The notes under the pieces: generated by a model
The model's database searches: none
The model's input: only the letters and a program-made list of their open reading frames with translations
What the model was told of the DNA's origin: nothing
DNA from: JAGPUQ01 sp963708735
GTDB lineage: Bacteria; Pseudomonadota; Gammaproteobacteria; Pseudomonadales; Porticoccaceae
Direction of reading: 5' to 3'
DNA: 64,000 nucleotides
Assembly: GCA_963708735.1 (NCBI GenBank)
Contig: CAVPTW010000022.1
Span: 124,001-188,000, forward strand
Made by a program: the position numbers and the translations under genes
Shown here: positions 26,413-34,017 of the stretch, in pieces
Position numbering within the stretch: position 1 is the first letter of the stretch
How the letters are laid out: the number at the start of each line of letters is the position of its first letter

Positions 26413-26429
26413 GCTTGTTGAAAAACTGC
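26413..26429. repeat. Single arm of the 2017-2159 repeat
   Basis: GCTTGTTGAAAAACTGC is identical over 17 bp to 2020-2036. It starts 3 bases after the aceA stop, with no matching opposite arm before the next gene. This is the third occurrence of the dispersed repeat in the window. Confidence 0.55.
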
Positions 26430-26452
26430 CAGGCAGATAATCGGGATCGACG

Positions 26453-26473
26453 CGGGCGGTGCAACGCCGCCCG
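26453..26473 (+). terminator. Possible terminator after aceA
   Basis: CGGGCGG (26453-26459) pairs with CCGCCCG (26467-26473) around a 7-base loop, 43 bases past the aceA stop. The following bases (TTATCCTG) are only weakly T-rich, so termination efficiency is uncertain. Confidence 0.5.
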
Positions 26474-26589
26474 TTATCCTGCCGCTGTTATTCGGCCACT
26501 GTTTTCGATCACTGTTGTTTGATCGCTAGGGTAGAGCGTCACCGAACTGCATGGCGCACGCCCCCCGCCGCACCATCAATGTCGTTGCT

Positions 26590-27711
26590 TCAGCGTCCCC
26601 GGTGATCCGGTCCTTGCCCGGGGGTTTTCGGGTGGGCGTAGGAGTGGTGATAGGTGGCTTTGGGAAAGGGTGCTTCGGCCTGAATGGCGGCGATGCCGCG
26701 CTGGTAGGCGGCCATCAGCCGGTCCTCGGCGGCGTAGTCGAACGGATCGGGATGATTGGCTGCGTCGTTACCCGCGAGCGGATTGGCCAGATACCAGGCG
26801 GCGGTTTCGTGCAGGGCATCCCGCGCGGATATCTTGTCGCGATAGCCGAGCTCAGCTCGGGCCTTGGCGTTGTCGAGCAGGCAGTGATTGCTGCCGCCCA
26901 GCATCCGGGTCAGGGGTTCGGCGGGCGTCGCGAGTTCTTCGGGCAGCGAGAAAATCTCCAGGGGCCGGCCAGCGCCGCGCGAGATCAGCTCGACCCATTG
27001 CCGTTGGGTGAACTGCTCATCATCGGTGCAGTTGTAGGCTTGGTTGCGGCTGGCTTCGGGATGGTCGATGGCGAGGAGCAGATATTCGGCCGCGTTGCGG
27101 GCGGCGCAGCGGCTGGTGAGGATCAGGCCGCCATTGGGCAGGACCATCACGGAGCGGCCATCGCGCACCCGGCGCACCACCGACCACTCCATCGGAGTGG
27201 GTTGGCGCGGTCCGTAGATTGCCGGGTAGCGGAAGTAGGCGGCGTTGAAGGCCCCGGCTTCGCCCAGGTCCAGCACATGGCGCTCGGTGCGGTAGATCAT
27301 GTGGGCGAAGCGGCTGCCGTCGGTGTCGCCCGGATAATCCGAGAGCGGCGCGGTTTCCCGCACGGGTACCGGCAGTCCCCAGGGATGCTGTCCCTCGGGG
27401 TCCATCAGTCCCGCGTAGACCGGGATGCCGCCGACCCCGATGAAGCGCTCACACCGCTTGGCAAAGTAGTCCGCCAGATGCCGGATGCGACCGTACATGG
27501 CCACCACCAGATCAAACGCGCGGCCATCGAGCGCCGCAGCGATGGTTTCCGGAAAGTGCGGATCGCCGTGGATGTGTTCCACCTCCGGCAACCCTGGCGG
27601 TTCGTGGGTGCCGCGGTGGAAGATGGTGGTCTCGTAGCCGCGATCCAGCAGCCCCTGAATGACATGGGGTCCGGTGGGTCCGGTGCCGCCGACGATCAAT
27701 GCCCGTTTCAT
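26590..27711 (-). CDS. NAD-dependent epimerase/dehydratase family protein
   Basis: A 373-residue short-chain dehydrogenase of the extended (epimerase) type. The nucleotide-binding loop GGTGPTGPHV is at about 9-18, with a Rossmann fold up to about 160 and RYPAIYGPRQP at about 160-170. The canonical YxxxK reads as MIYRTERHV, with Arg in place of the Lys neighbourhood, so catalysis may differ from classical epimerases. It is the last gene of a minus-strand operon behind the MBL-fold hydrolase (25-base gap). The sugar or hydroxyacyl substrate is unknown; the operon context suggests a catabolic role. The ATG at 27711 follows a GAGG. Confidence 0.78.
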   Translation of the reverse strand: MKRALIVGGTGPTGPHVIQGLLDRGYETTIFHRGTHEPPGLPEVEHIHGDPHFPETIAAALDGRAFDLVVAMYGRIRHLADYFAKRCERFIGVGGIPVYAGLMDPEGQHPWGLPVPVRETAPLSDYPGDTDGSRFAHMIYRTERHVLDLGEAGAFNAAYFRYPAIYGPRQPTPMEWSVVRRVRDGRSVMVLPNGGLILTSRCAARNAAEYLLLAIDHPEASRNQAYNCTDDEQFTQRQWVELISRGAGRPLEIFSLPEELATPAEPLTRMLGGSNHCLLDNAKARAELGYRDKISARDALHETAAWYLANPLAGNDAANHPDPFDYAAEDRLMAAYQRGIAAIQAEAPFPKATYHHSYAHPKTPGQGPDHRGR

Positions 27712-27736
27712 CGCAGCGCCTCTTCTGCCCGACAAC

Positions 27737-28613
27737 TCAGGTGTCGAAACGCCAGCCCGTGCCGTCGCTCCGGATGTGACCGGCGGTGGGGGTGGCGAAG
27801 TGGGTGCCGAGCACCAGTGAGGGCCGATTGCCGAAGCGCTCCATGAAGGCGCGCCGGGTCTGTTCCGCCACCTCGCTGGAGGTATCGGCCATATCGATCC
27901 ACTCGGGATGGGCCATCTGGCAGGGATGGTGGAACATGTCGCCGGTAATCACGGCTTCCTCGCCCCTAGACTGGATCAGCACGCTGACATGCCCGGGCGT
28001 GTGGCCGGGGGTGGGGATCAGGCTGATTTCGTCGCAGACGCGGTGGTGCGTGTCGACCAGATCGACCAGCCCGGCGTTGATGACAGGCTTCAGCGCGTGC
28101 TCGATGGTGTTGGCGCCGTAGGGGTCTTCGTGATCTTTCCAGAATTCCCACTCGGCTTTGTTGAACAGATAGCGGGCGTTGGCAAAGGTGGGAACCCACC
28201 GGCCGTCCACGGGACGGGTATTCCACCCTACATGGTCGAAGTGCAGGTGGGTGCACATCACCCGGTCGATCGATTCGGGTGCGAATCCCAGCTTGGCCAT
28301 GTTCTCCAGAAACGGCGTATTCATGTTGTTCCACTCGGGGAACAACGGCAGGTCCTTGCCGTTGCCGGCACAGGTATCCACGATCATCTTGAGACCGCCG
28401 GCGCGAATCAGAAACGCGTGAATACTGAGGAAACATCTTGCCGTCGGCGCCGAGAAAATTGGGCTGCATCCAGCTCGCGTAGGGCGCCAGTTCGTCCGCG
28501 GTGCGACCCGGGAACAGTGACTCAAGCGGTGCGGTGAGCACCACTTCGACCAGCCGGGTGATGGAAACGTCGCCGATTTGCCAGGACAGTTGTTGGTAGA
28601 GTCGCTCGTTCAT
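27737..28613 (-). CDS. MBL-fold metallo-hydrolase (frameshifted)
   Basis: A metallo-beta-lactamase-fold hydrolase of about 291 residues. From ATG 28613 (GGGGG upstream) the N-terminus reads MNERLYQQLSWQIGDVSITR to ADGKMF. After a one-base shift in TTTCCTC near 28431 it continues LSIHAFLIRAGG to the stop. Removing one C makes a single frame. The metal-binding motif THLHFDH, then PTPGHTPGHVS, TGDMFHHP and a late THF are all present, so the active site is complete. Quorum-quenching lactonases and related esterases share this layout, but the substrate is not predictable. Third gene of the maoC-acad-mbl-epimerase operon. Confidence 0.8.
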
Positions 28614-28697
28614 CTTAACCCCCGTAGTGTGTTGTTATTGTTGATGCCGGCAATCTAGACCGGACGATCGGCGAGCACAATCGCTGATGCAATCCGG

Positions 28698-29843
28698 TTA
28701 AACGGGATTTCGCTCGATCAATTGCCGCGCGATGATGATGCGCTGCATCTCGTTGGTGCCCTCGCCGATGATCATCAACGGCGCATCGCGGTAGAGTCGC
28801 TCGGCATCGAACTCGCAGGAATAGCCGTAGGCGCCGTGGATGCGCATGTTCTCGTCGGCATTCTTGGCGGCAGCCTCGGTGGCGAAGTATTTGGCCATGC
28901 CGGCTTCCATGTCGCAGCGCTCGCCGCGGTCGAAGGCCTGTGCGGCCTGTTCCACGAGGAGTCGCGCGGCTTCAACCCGGGTGGCCATCTCGCCGAGCTT
29001 GAGCTGGATCGCCTGGTGTTCGCAGATCGGTTTGCCGAAGGTCTTGCGCTGCTGGGAATAGGCGACCGACTGCTTGAGTGCCGCCGTGGCAACGCCGACG
29101 CCGCGTGCCGCGACGTTGATCCGGCCGAGTTCGAGCCCGCCCACGGCGTTGTAAAAGCCACGGCCTTCGGCGCCGCCGATCAGACAATCCTGGTGAACCC
29201 GATAGTTGTCGAACACGATTTCCGCGGTATCGATGCCGCGATAGCCGAGTTTTTTCAGCTTGCGGGTGACGTTGAAGCCCGGGCCTTTCTCGGCGATGAA
29301 CATGCTCATGCCCTTGCGCGGCGGACTGGCGGCGGGATCGGTTTTTACCAGCAGTCCGATACAGTCGCCCTCGATGGAATTGGTGATCCAGGTCTTGGTC
29401 CCGTTCACCACATAGTGATCGCCGTCGCGTTTCGCGCTACAGCGGATGCCCTGCAGATCGGTGCCGGCATCGGGTTCGGTGAGGCCGATGCCGCCGCGCA
29501 GCTCGCCGCTGGCAAAGCGCGGCAGGTATTTTTGCTTCTGCGCCTCGGTACCGTAGCTCTGTACGCAACGGGCCATGATGAGGTGAGAGTTGAAGATCCC
29601 GGACAGCGACATCCAGACTTCCGATACCAGCGCCACGATCTTGGCATAGGTCGAGGCGCCCAGCCCGAGTCCGCCGTATTCCGGCGCGATGGTGGCGCCG
29701 AACAGGCCCAGTTCCTTCATCTGCGCCACCATCGCGTGGGGGTATTCATCGGCCTGTTCGAGGTCGTGGGCGTAGGGCGCGACATCGCGCTCCAGCCAGC
29801 GGCGCACACTGTCGAGAATCAGGACTTCTTCTTCATTGGCCAT
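28698..29843 (-). CDS. Acyl-CoA dehydrogenase
   Basis: A 381-residue FAD-dependent acyl-CoA dehydrogenase that introduces a trans-2,3 double bond into acyl-CoA. The FAD-binding IGLTEPDAGTD (about 118-128) and WITNS motifs, FGKPICEHQAIQ, and the C-terminal catalytic glutamate in GEGTNEMQR (about 361) are all present. Acyl chain preference cannot be read. It lies 48 bases after the maoC-like gene and 84 before the MBL-fold gene, all on one strand. An electron-transfer flavoprotein partner is not encoded nearby. Confidence 0.92.
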   Translation of the reverse strand: MANEEEVLILDSVRRWLERDVAPYAHDLEQADEYPHAMVAQMKELGLFGATIAPEYGGLGLGASTYAKIVALVSEVWMSLSGIFNSHLIMARCVQSYGTEAQKQKYLPRFASGELRGGIGLTEPDAGTDLQGIRCSAKRDGDHYVVNGTKTWITNSIEGDCIGLLVKTDPAASPPRKGMSMFIAEKGPGFNVTRKLKKLGYRGIDTAEIVFDNYRVHQDCLIGGAEGRGFYNAVGGLELGRINVAARGVGVATAALKQSVAYSQQRKTFGKPICEHQAIQLKLGEMATRVEAARLLVEQAAQAFDRGERCDMEAGMAKYFATEAAAKNADENMRIHGAYGYSCEFDAERLYRDAPLMIIGEGTNEMQRIIIARQLIERNPV

Positions 29844-29891
29844 GGTGGATCTCGTCGGGATATACGGGCGGAGTTGCGAAAGCGTGGCAAA

Positions 29892-30407
29892 TCAATAATT
29901 GGCCTTGTCGTCCACGGCATGGCCGGTCTTGGGGATCAGCATGGTGCGGATGAAATCGCAGATCACCACGCCATTCTGATTCTTGCCGATGGTTTTTACG
30001 GTCACCAGACCGGCATTGGGACGGCTTTTGGATTCGCGGATTTCGAGCACTTCAGACTCGGCGTACAGGGTATCGCCGATGAATACCGGCGCCGGCAGGC
30101 GGATTTCCTTCCAGCCCAGGTTGGCGATGGTTTTCTGACTGACATCGGACACGCTCATGCCGGCGATGACGGCTACCGTCATGGTGCTGTTGACCAGGAT
30201 CTGGCCAAATTCGCTGTGCTTGGCGTATTCCCGATCGAAATGCAGGGGGTGCTGGTTCATGGTGAGCAGCGTGAACCAGGTGTTGTCGGTCTCGGTGATG
30301 GTGCGCCCGGGCCGGTGTTCGTAGACATCGCCGACCTTGAAGTCTTCCAGGTAGCGGCCGTAGGACTCGCGGTAACGCCCGGGGGCGATTTCGATGGACT
30401 TGGGCAT
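29892..30407 (-). CDS. MaoC-family enoyl-CoA hydratase
   Basis: A 171-residue hotdog-fold MaoC dehydratase. The catalytic Asp-His pair can be seen in TETDNTWFTLLTMNQHPLHFD (about 38-58), with NSTMTVAVIAGMSV later. It should hydrate the 2-enoyl-CoA made by the adjacent acyl-CoA dehydrogenase; mesaconyl-C4-CoA hydratase-type relatives exist, so a branched dicarboxylic substrate is possible. The ATG at 30407 has AGGAG upstream and is preferred to the longer frame. It is the first gene of the operon that runs leftwards to the epimerase. Confidence 0.87.
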   Translation of the reverse strand: MPKSIEIAPGRYRESYGRYLEDFKVGDVYEHRPGRTITETDNTWFTLLTMNQHPLHFDREYAKHSEFGQILVNSTMTVAVIAGMSVSDVSQKTIANLGWKEIRLPAPVFIGDTLYAESEVLEIRESKSRPNAGLVTVKTIGKNQNGVVICDFIRTMLIPKTGHAVDDKANY

Positions 30408-30541
30408 GGAGGACTCCTGGGCGCTGCGAAAAGTAGGCCACCATAAGTGAGCCCTCTGGAAACTGTCAATTTGCGTGGCCTCCGCAGCGTCCGTCAGTCT
30501 TGTCACGGGGGGTGTGTGCTGGTAGATTGGCGGCCCGTTTT

Positions 30542-30618
30542 AGGCACGTAGCTCAGTTGGTTAGAGCACCACCTTGACATGGTGGGGGTCGGTGGTTCGA
30601 GTCCACTCGTGCCTACCA
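30542..30618 (+). tRNA. tRNA-Val (GAC)
   Basis: A 77-nt cloverleaf with acceptor AGGCACG/CGTGCCT and anticodon stem CCACC/GGTGG around loop TTGACAT (anticodon GAC). The T arm is GGTGG-TTCGAGT-CCACT and 3-prime CCA is encoded. It precedes thrS by 113 bases on the same strand. A TACCAG/CTGGTA hairpin directly overlaps its 3-prime end (30614-30633). Confidence 0.95.
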
Positions 30619-30658
30619 GTTAACGTTCTGGTAGCAAACACCCGGCGGCGAGCCTTCG

Positions 30659-30712
30659 CCACCGGTTTCCCGGTGCAGCAGCACCCGCATGTGGCCTTTG
30701 GTAGGGGCCACC
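30659..30712 (+). promoter_or_regulatory. Structured thrS leader with stem-loops
   Basis: The thrS 5-prime region holds a perfect CACCGG-TTTC-CCGGTG hairpin (30660-30675) and a GTGGCC...GGCCAC hairpin (30691-30711) that ends 20 bases before the thrS ATG. In E. coli, ThrRS represses its own translation by binding tRNA-like stem-loops just upstream of the start. The structure here is compatible with that, but no tRNA-Thr anticodon mimic is proven. Confidence 0.35.
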
Positions 30713-30731
30713 ACTGACCGTCGAGATAGTC

Positions 30732-32657
30732 ATGCCGCGTATTACCCTTCCGGATGCCAGTCACCGCGATTTCGATCATCCCGTCACCGTTGGTGAAGTA
30801 GCGGCTGCGATCGGCGCCGGCCTCGCCAAGGCCGCCCTCGCGGGCCGGGTCGATGGCATATTGGTGGATACCAGCTTTTTGATCGAGCGCGACGCGACGC
30901 TGGCCATTGTCACCGGGCGTGACGCCGATGGTCTTGAAGTGATCCGCCATTCCTGCGCGCACCTGTTGGCGCAAGCGGTGAAAGCGCTGTTTCCCGAGGC
31001 CCAGGTCACCATCGGCCCGGTCATCGAGGACGGGTTTTACTACGATTTCGCCTATCACCGGCCGTTCACGCCGGAAGACCTCGACGCCATCAGTGCGAGG
31101 ATGCTGGAACTGGCGCAGGCGGACCTCAGCATAACCAGGACCGAGATGCCCCGCGATGCGGCGGTGGATTATTTCCGTGGCATCGGCGAGGAGTACAAGG
31201 CCGAGATCATCGCCGCCATTCCGGAAGGCCAGACCATTTCGCTGTACAGCCAGGGCGATTTCACCGATCTCTGCCGCGGTCCCCATGTGCCGAGCACCGG
31301 CAAGATCCCGGCGTTCAAGCTGACCAAGGTGGCGGGTGCCTATTGGCGTGGGGATTCGGCCAACGCCATGTTGCAGCGCATTTACGGCACCGCCTGGCAG
31401 AGCAAGAAGGATCTCGACGCCTATTTGCACCGTATCGAGGAAGCGGAGAAGCGCGATCATCGCAAGCTCGGCCGTCGCCTGGATCTGTTTCATGTCCAGG
31501 AAGAGGCACCGGGCATGGTGTTCTGGCATCCGCGCGGCTGGACGCTCTATACCCAAATCGAAGGCTACATGCGCCAGATGCAGCGCGCGGCGGGTTATCA
31601 GGAGATCCGCACCCCGCAACTGGTGGATTTTTCGCTGTGGCAGCGCTCCGGACATGCCGACAAGTTCGGCGCCGACATGTTTTCGCTGCAGATCGACGAG
31701 CGCGCATTCGCCATCAAGCCGATGAATTGTCCCTGCCATGTCCAGGTGTACAACCAGGGACTCAGAAGTTACCGCGATCTGCCGCTGCGGCTCGCCGAAT
31801 TCGGTTCCTGCCATCGCAACGAGCCTTCCGGTTCCTTGCACGGCATCATGCGGGTGCGCGGCTTCACGCAAGATGATGCCCATATTTTTTGTACCGAAGC
31901 CCAGATCCAGGGCGAAGTCGCGCGCTTCATCGACTTCCTGCATCGCATCTACGCCGACTTCGGCTTTAACGAGGTGATCTACCGGCTGTCCACGCGCCCC
32001 GCGCAGCGGGTCGGGTCCGATGAGGTCTGGGATCGCGCCGAGCAGGCGCTCTCCGATGCCCTCAACCATCAGGGCCTGGACTGGGAGTTGCTGCCGGGGG
32101 AGGGTGCGTTCTACGGCCCCAAGATCGAATTTTCCCTCAAGGACTGTATCGGTCGGGTGTGGCAGTTGGGTACCATTCAGGTGGATTTCTCGATGCCCGA
32201 GCGACTCGGCGCCCAATATGTGGCCCAGGATGACAGCCGCCAGGTGCCGGTGATGCTCCACCGTGCCGTGCTGGGCTCCTTCGAGCGCTTCATCGGGATT
32301 CTGATCGAGCAATACGAAGGCGCTTTCCCGCCCTGGCTCGCGCCCGAACAGGCGGTTGTGCTGAATATCACCGACAACCAGGCCGGGTATGCCCAGGAAG
32401 TAACCGAAGCCTTGCAAAACAAAGGGTTCCGGGTCACGAATGACTTGAGAAATGAGAAGATCGGCTTTAAGATTCGCGAGCACACCCTGCTCAAGACGCC
32501 CTATCTGCTGATCGTTGGCGATCGGGAGGCGCAAGCCCGGTCGGTCGCGGTTCGTACCCGTGAAGGCGCGGATCTGGGCACCATGACACTGGAACGGTTT
32601 GTCGAGCTTCTCGACGAGCGCATCAGCCAGCGCAGCAGGGTCATGAACGACAACTAG
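30732..32657 (+). CDS. thrS: Threonine--tRNA ligase
   Basis: A 641-residue class II threonyl-tRNA synthetase. The N-terminal TGS and editing domains are present (HSCAHLLAQAVK and the downstream DLCRGPHVPSTG of the second additional domain), then the catalytic core. The zinc-binding residues lie in MNCPCHVQVY, DDAHIFC and LHRAVLGSFERF, with RNEPSGSLHG as motif 2. The C-terminal anticodon-binding domain follows (NEKIGFKIREHTLLKTPYLLIVGDRE). It starts the conserved thrS-infC-rpmI-rplT-pheST-ihfA block. The start ATG at 30732 follows GTCGAGATAGTC, a weak ribosome-binding site. Confidence 0.97.
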   Translation: MPRITLPDASHRDFDHPVTVGEVAAAIGAGLAKAALAGRVDGILVDTSFLIERDATLAIVTGRDADGLEVIRHSCAHLLAQAVKALFPEAQVTIGPVIEDGFYYDFAYHRPFTPEDLDAISARMLELAQADLSITRTEMPRDAAVDYFRGIGEEYKAEIIAAIPEGQTISLYSQGDFTDLCRGPHVPSTGKIPAFKLTKVAGAYWRGDSANAMLQRIYGTAWQSKKDLDAYLHRIEEAEKRDHRKLGRRLDLFHVQEEAPGMVFWHPRGWTLYTQIEGYMRQMQRAAGYQEIRTPQLVDFSLWQRSGHADKFGADMFSLQIDERAFAIKPMNCPCHVQVYNQGLRSYRDLPLRLAEFGSCHRNEPSGSLHGIMRVRGFTQDDAHIFCTEAQIQGEVARFIDFLHRIYADFGFNEVIYRLSTRPAQRVGSDEVWDRAEQALSDALNHQGLDWELLPGEGAFYGPKIEFSLKDCIGRVWQLGTIQVDFSMPERLGAQYVAQDDSRQVPVMLHRAVLGSFERFIGILIEQYEGAFPPWLAPEQAVVLNITDNQAGYAQEVTEALQNKGFRVTNDLRNEKIGFKIREHTLLKTPYLLIVGDREAQARSVAVRTREGADLGTMTLERFVELLDERISQRSRVMNDN

Positions 32658-32673
32658 AACGGAGTAGCGGGCT

Positions 32674-33222
32674 ATCAAAAAAAGTTACGGCAAGGGCCAT
32701 GGCAAACGTGCCCGACTGAATGACGAGATTGACGACGTCAAGGAAGTACGCCTGATTGGTGCCGAGAGCGAGCAGATCGGCATCGTGTCCATCGAGGAGG
32801 CACGCAGACTCGCCGCCGAAGCGACCATGGATCTGGTCGAGATCGCACCGGAAGGCGAACCGCCGGTCTGCAAGCTGATGGACTACGGAAAGCATATTTT
32901 CGAAGCCAAGAAACAGCAGGCGGTACAGCGTAAAAAGCAAAAGCAGATCCAGATCAAGGAAATGAAGTTCCGTCCCGGAACCGACGAGGCGGACTACCAG
33001 ATCAAGTTGCGCAATGTACGGCGGTTCCTCGAGAACGGCGACAAGGCCAAGGTAACCTTGCGTTACCGGGGCCGCGAAATGGCGCACCAGGAGCTGGGCA
33101 TGGAAATGCTCAAACGTATCGAGCAGGATCTGGAAGATATGGGAGCGGTAGAGCAGTTCCCGAAAATGGAAGGCCGGCAGTTGACCATGGTGATTGCACC
33201 AAAAAGCCGGAAAAAGTCCTGA
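32674..33222 (+). CDS. infC: Translation initiation factor IF-3, ATC start
   Basis: IF-3 of 182 residues binds the 30S subunit and discriminates against non-standard start codons. The N-domain (RARLNDEIDDVKEVRLIGA) is encoded upstream of the first ATG or GTG. In frame, the only possible start between the stop TAG at 32665 and the conserved residues is ATC at 32674, 16 bases after the thrS stop, with CGGAG upstream. This is the known infC autoregulation trick (ATT in E. coli), which makes initiation depend on IF-3 level. Programs that need ATG/GTG/TTG would start at GTG 32785 and lose 37 residues. The C-domain ends QFPKMEGRQLTMVIAPKSRKKS. Confidence 0.92.
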   Translation: MKKSYGKGHGKRARLNDEIDDVKEVRLIGAESEQIGIVSIEEARRLAAEATMDLVEIAPEGEPPVCKLMDYGKHIFEAKKQQAVQRKKQKQIQIKEMKFRPGTDEADYQIKLRNVRRFLENGDKAKVTLRYRGREMAHQELGMEMLKRIEQDLEDMGAVEQFPKMEGRQLTMVIAPKSRKKS

Positions 33223-33239
33223 AAAATGCCTTCCGCGTT

Positions 33240-33275
33240 CAGCCTTTTGGCAGGCTGACCGGTGGCTTTACCACC
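33240..33275 (+). promoter_or_regulatory. Stem-loops in the infC-rpmI gap
   Basis: Two hairpins, CAGCCT...AGGCTG (33240-33257) and GGTGG-CTTTA-CCACC (33261-33275), lie just before the rpmI ribosome-binding site (GGAGG at 33291). In E. coli, L20 represses rpmI-rplT by binding structured RNA in this region. The position fits, but the L20 site itself cannot be confirmed by eye. Confidence 0.35.
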
Positions 33276-33302
33276 TGATGACGACTACCTGGAGGTAGCA
33301 AA

Positions 33303-33494
33303 ATGCCAAAGATGAAAGTACACAGTGGAGCCGCCAAGCGGTTCAAGAAAACCGGCGCCGGCTACAAGCACAAGCGGGCCTTCAAGAGCCATATCCTCAC
33401 CAAGATGACGACCAAGCGCAAGCGCCAGTTGCGTGGTACCCGAGTGCTCAATGGCTCGGACACGCCGTTGGTTGACCGCATGCTGCGGTGCTGA
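33303..33494 (+). CDS. rpmI: 50S ribosomal protein L35
   Basis: A 63-residue basic protein matching L35 (PKMKVHSGAAKRFKKTG, then AFKSHILTKMTTKRKRQLR). Its usual place is between infC and rplT, as here. GGAGG lies about 7 bases before the ATG. Confidence 0.97.
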   Translation: MPKMKVHSGAAKRFKKTGAGYKHKRAFKSHILTKMTTKRKRQLRGTRVLNGSDTPLVDRMLRC

Positions 33495-33523
33495 TTGTCA
33501 TCAATTAACCGGAGGATATTGTC

Positions 33524-33880
33524 ATGGCGAGAGTCAAGCGGGGCGTAACCGCCCATCGACGGCACAAGAAAATTCTGAAGCTGGCCAAGGGATACTACGG
33601 CGCGCGTAGCCGGATCTATCGAGTAGCCAAACAGGCGGTCATCAAGGCGGGTCAGTACGCCTATCGCGACCGTCGTGTCAAGAAACGTACTTTCCGTGCG
33701 CTCTGGATCACGCGGATCAATGCCCAGGCCCGTGCCGAAGGGATCAGCTACAGCCGGCTGGTCGCGGGCCTGAAGCGCGCCAATATCGAGCTGGATCGCC
33801 GGGTGCTGGCCGATCTCGCCGTGCACGACAAGGCGGCGTTTGCCACGGTGGCAGCCCGGGCCAAAGCCGCATTGGTCTGA
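33524..33880 (+). CDS. rplT: 50S ribosomal protein L20
   Basis: A 118-residue L20, with the basic N-terminal extension MARVKRGVTAHRRHKKILKL and the globular RNA-binding C-terminal domain. It binds 23S rRNA early in 50S assembly and, in E. coli, represses translation of its own operon. GGAGG precedes the ATG. A strong terminator lies 37 bases beyond the stop. Confidence 0.97.
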   Translation: MARVKRGVTAHRRHKKILKLAKGYYGARSRIYRVAKQAVIKAGQYAYRDRRVKKRTFRALWITRINAQARAEGISYSRLVAGLKRANIELDRRVLADLAVHDKAAFATVAARAKAALV

Positions 33881-33917
33881 GGTGGCGCGCCTGCGGCGCG
33901 GCGACCGGTGAAATAGT

Positions 33918-33950
33918 GGGGAAAGGGCGCGCTCTTTCCCCGTTTTTTTT
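33918..33950 (+). terminator. Rho-independent terminator between rplT and pheS
   Basis: GGGGAAAG (33918-33925) pairs with CTTTCCCC (33934-33941) and is followed directly by eight T. E. coli attenuates pheST at this position with the Phe-rich leader pheM. No ATG-started Phe-rich leader is visible here, so this may act as a simple partial terminator. Confidence 0.85.
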
Positions 33951-34017
33951 GATCTGTGGGGGTGGCTGCTGTGAAATATTCGAGCTCCGCCCCGGTGGCA
34001 ATGCAACGAGCCGAGTC

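Noticed and set aside
28722..30446. Long plus-strand frame opposite the acyl-CoA dehydrogenase and maoC genes
   Set aside because: Shadow of two clear genes; low-complexity Gly/Ala/Leu translation and no ribosome-binding site.
30542..30618. tRNA-Val or tRNA-Pro as the island attachment site
   Set aside because: The island at 14.35-21.66 kb is not adjacent to any tRNA gene, and no duplicated tRNA 3-prime end is found at its borders.
30561..32678. A 705-codon open frame on the minus strand
   Set aside because: It is antisense to thrS, which is certain, and it would also run across the thrS leader and tRNA-Val.
33916..34017. N-terminal extension of pheS, or a Phe-containing leader peptide starting at GTG 33916
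   Set aside because: It is read from the terminator stem itself, with only two Phe residues and no ribosome-binding site; not a convincing pheM.
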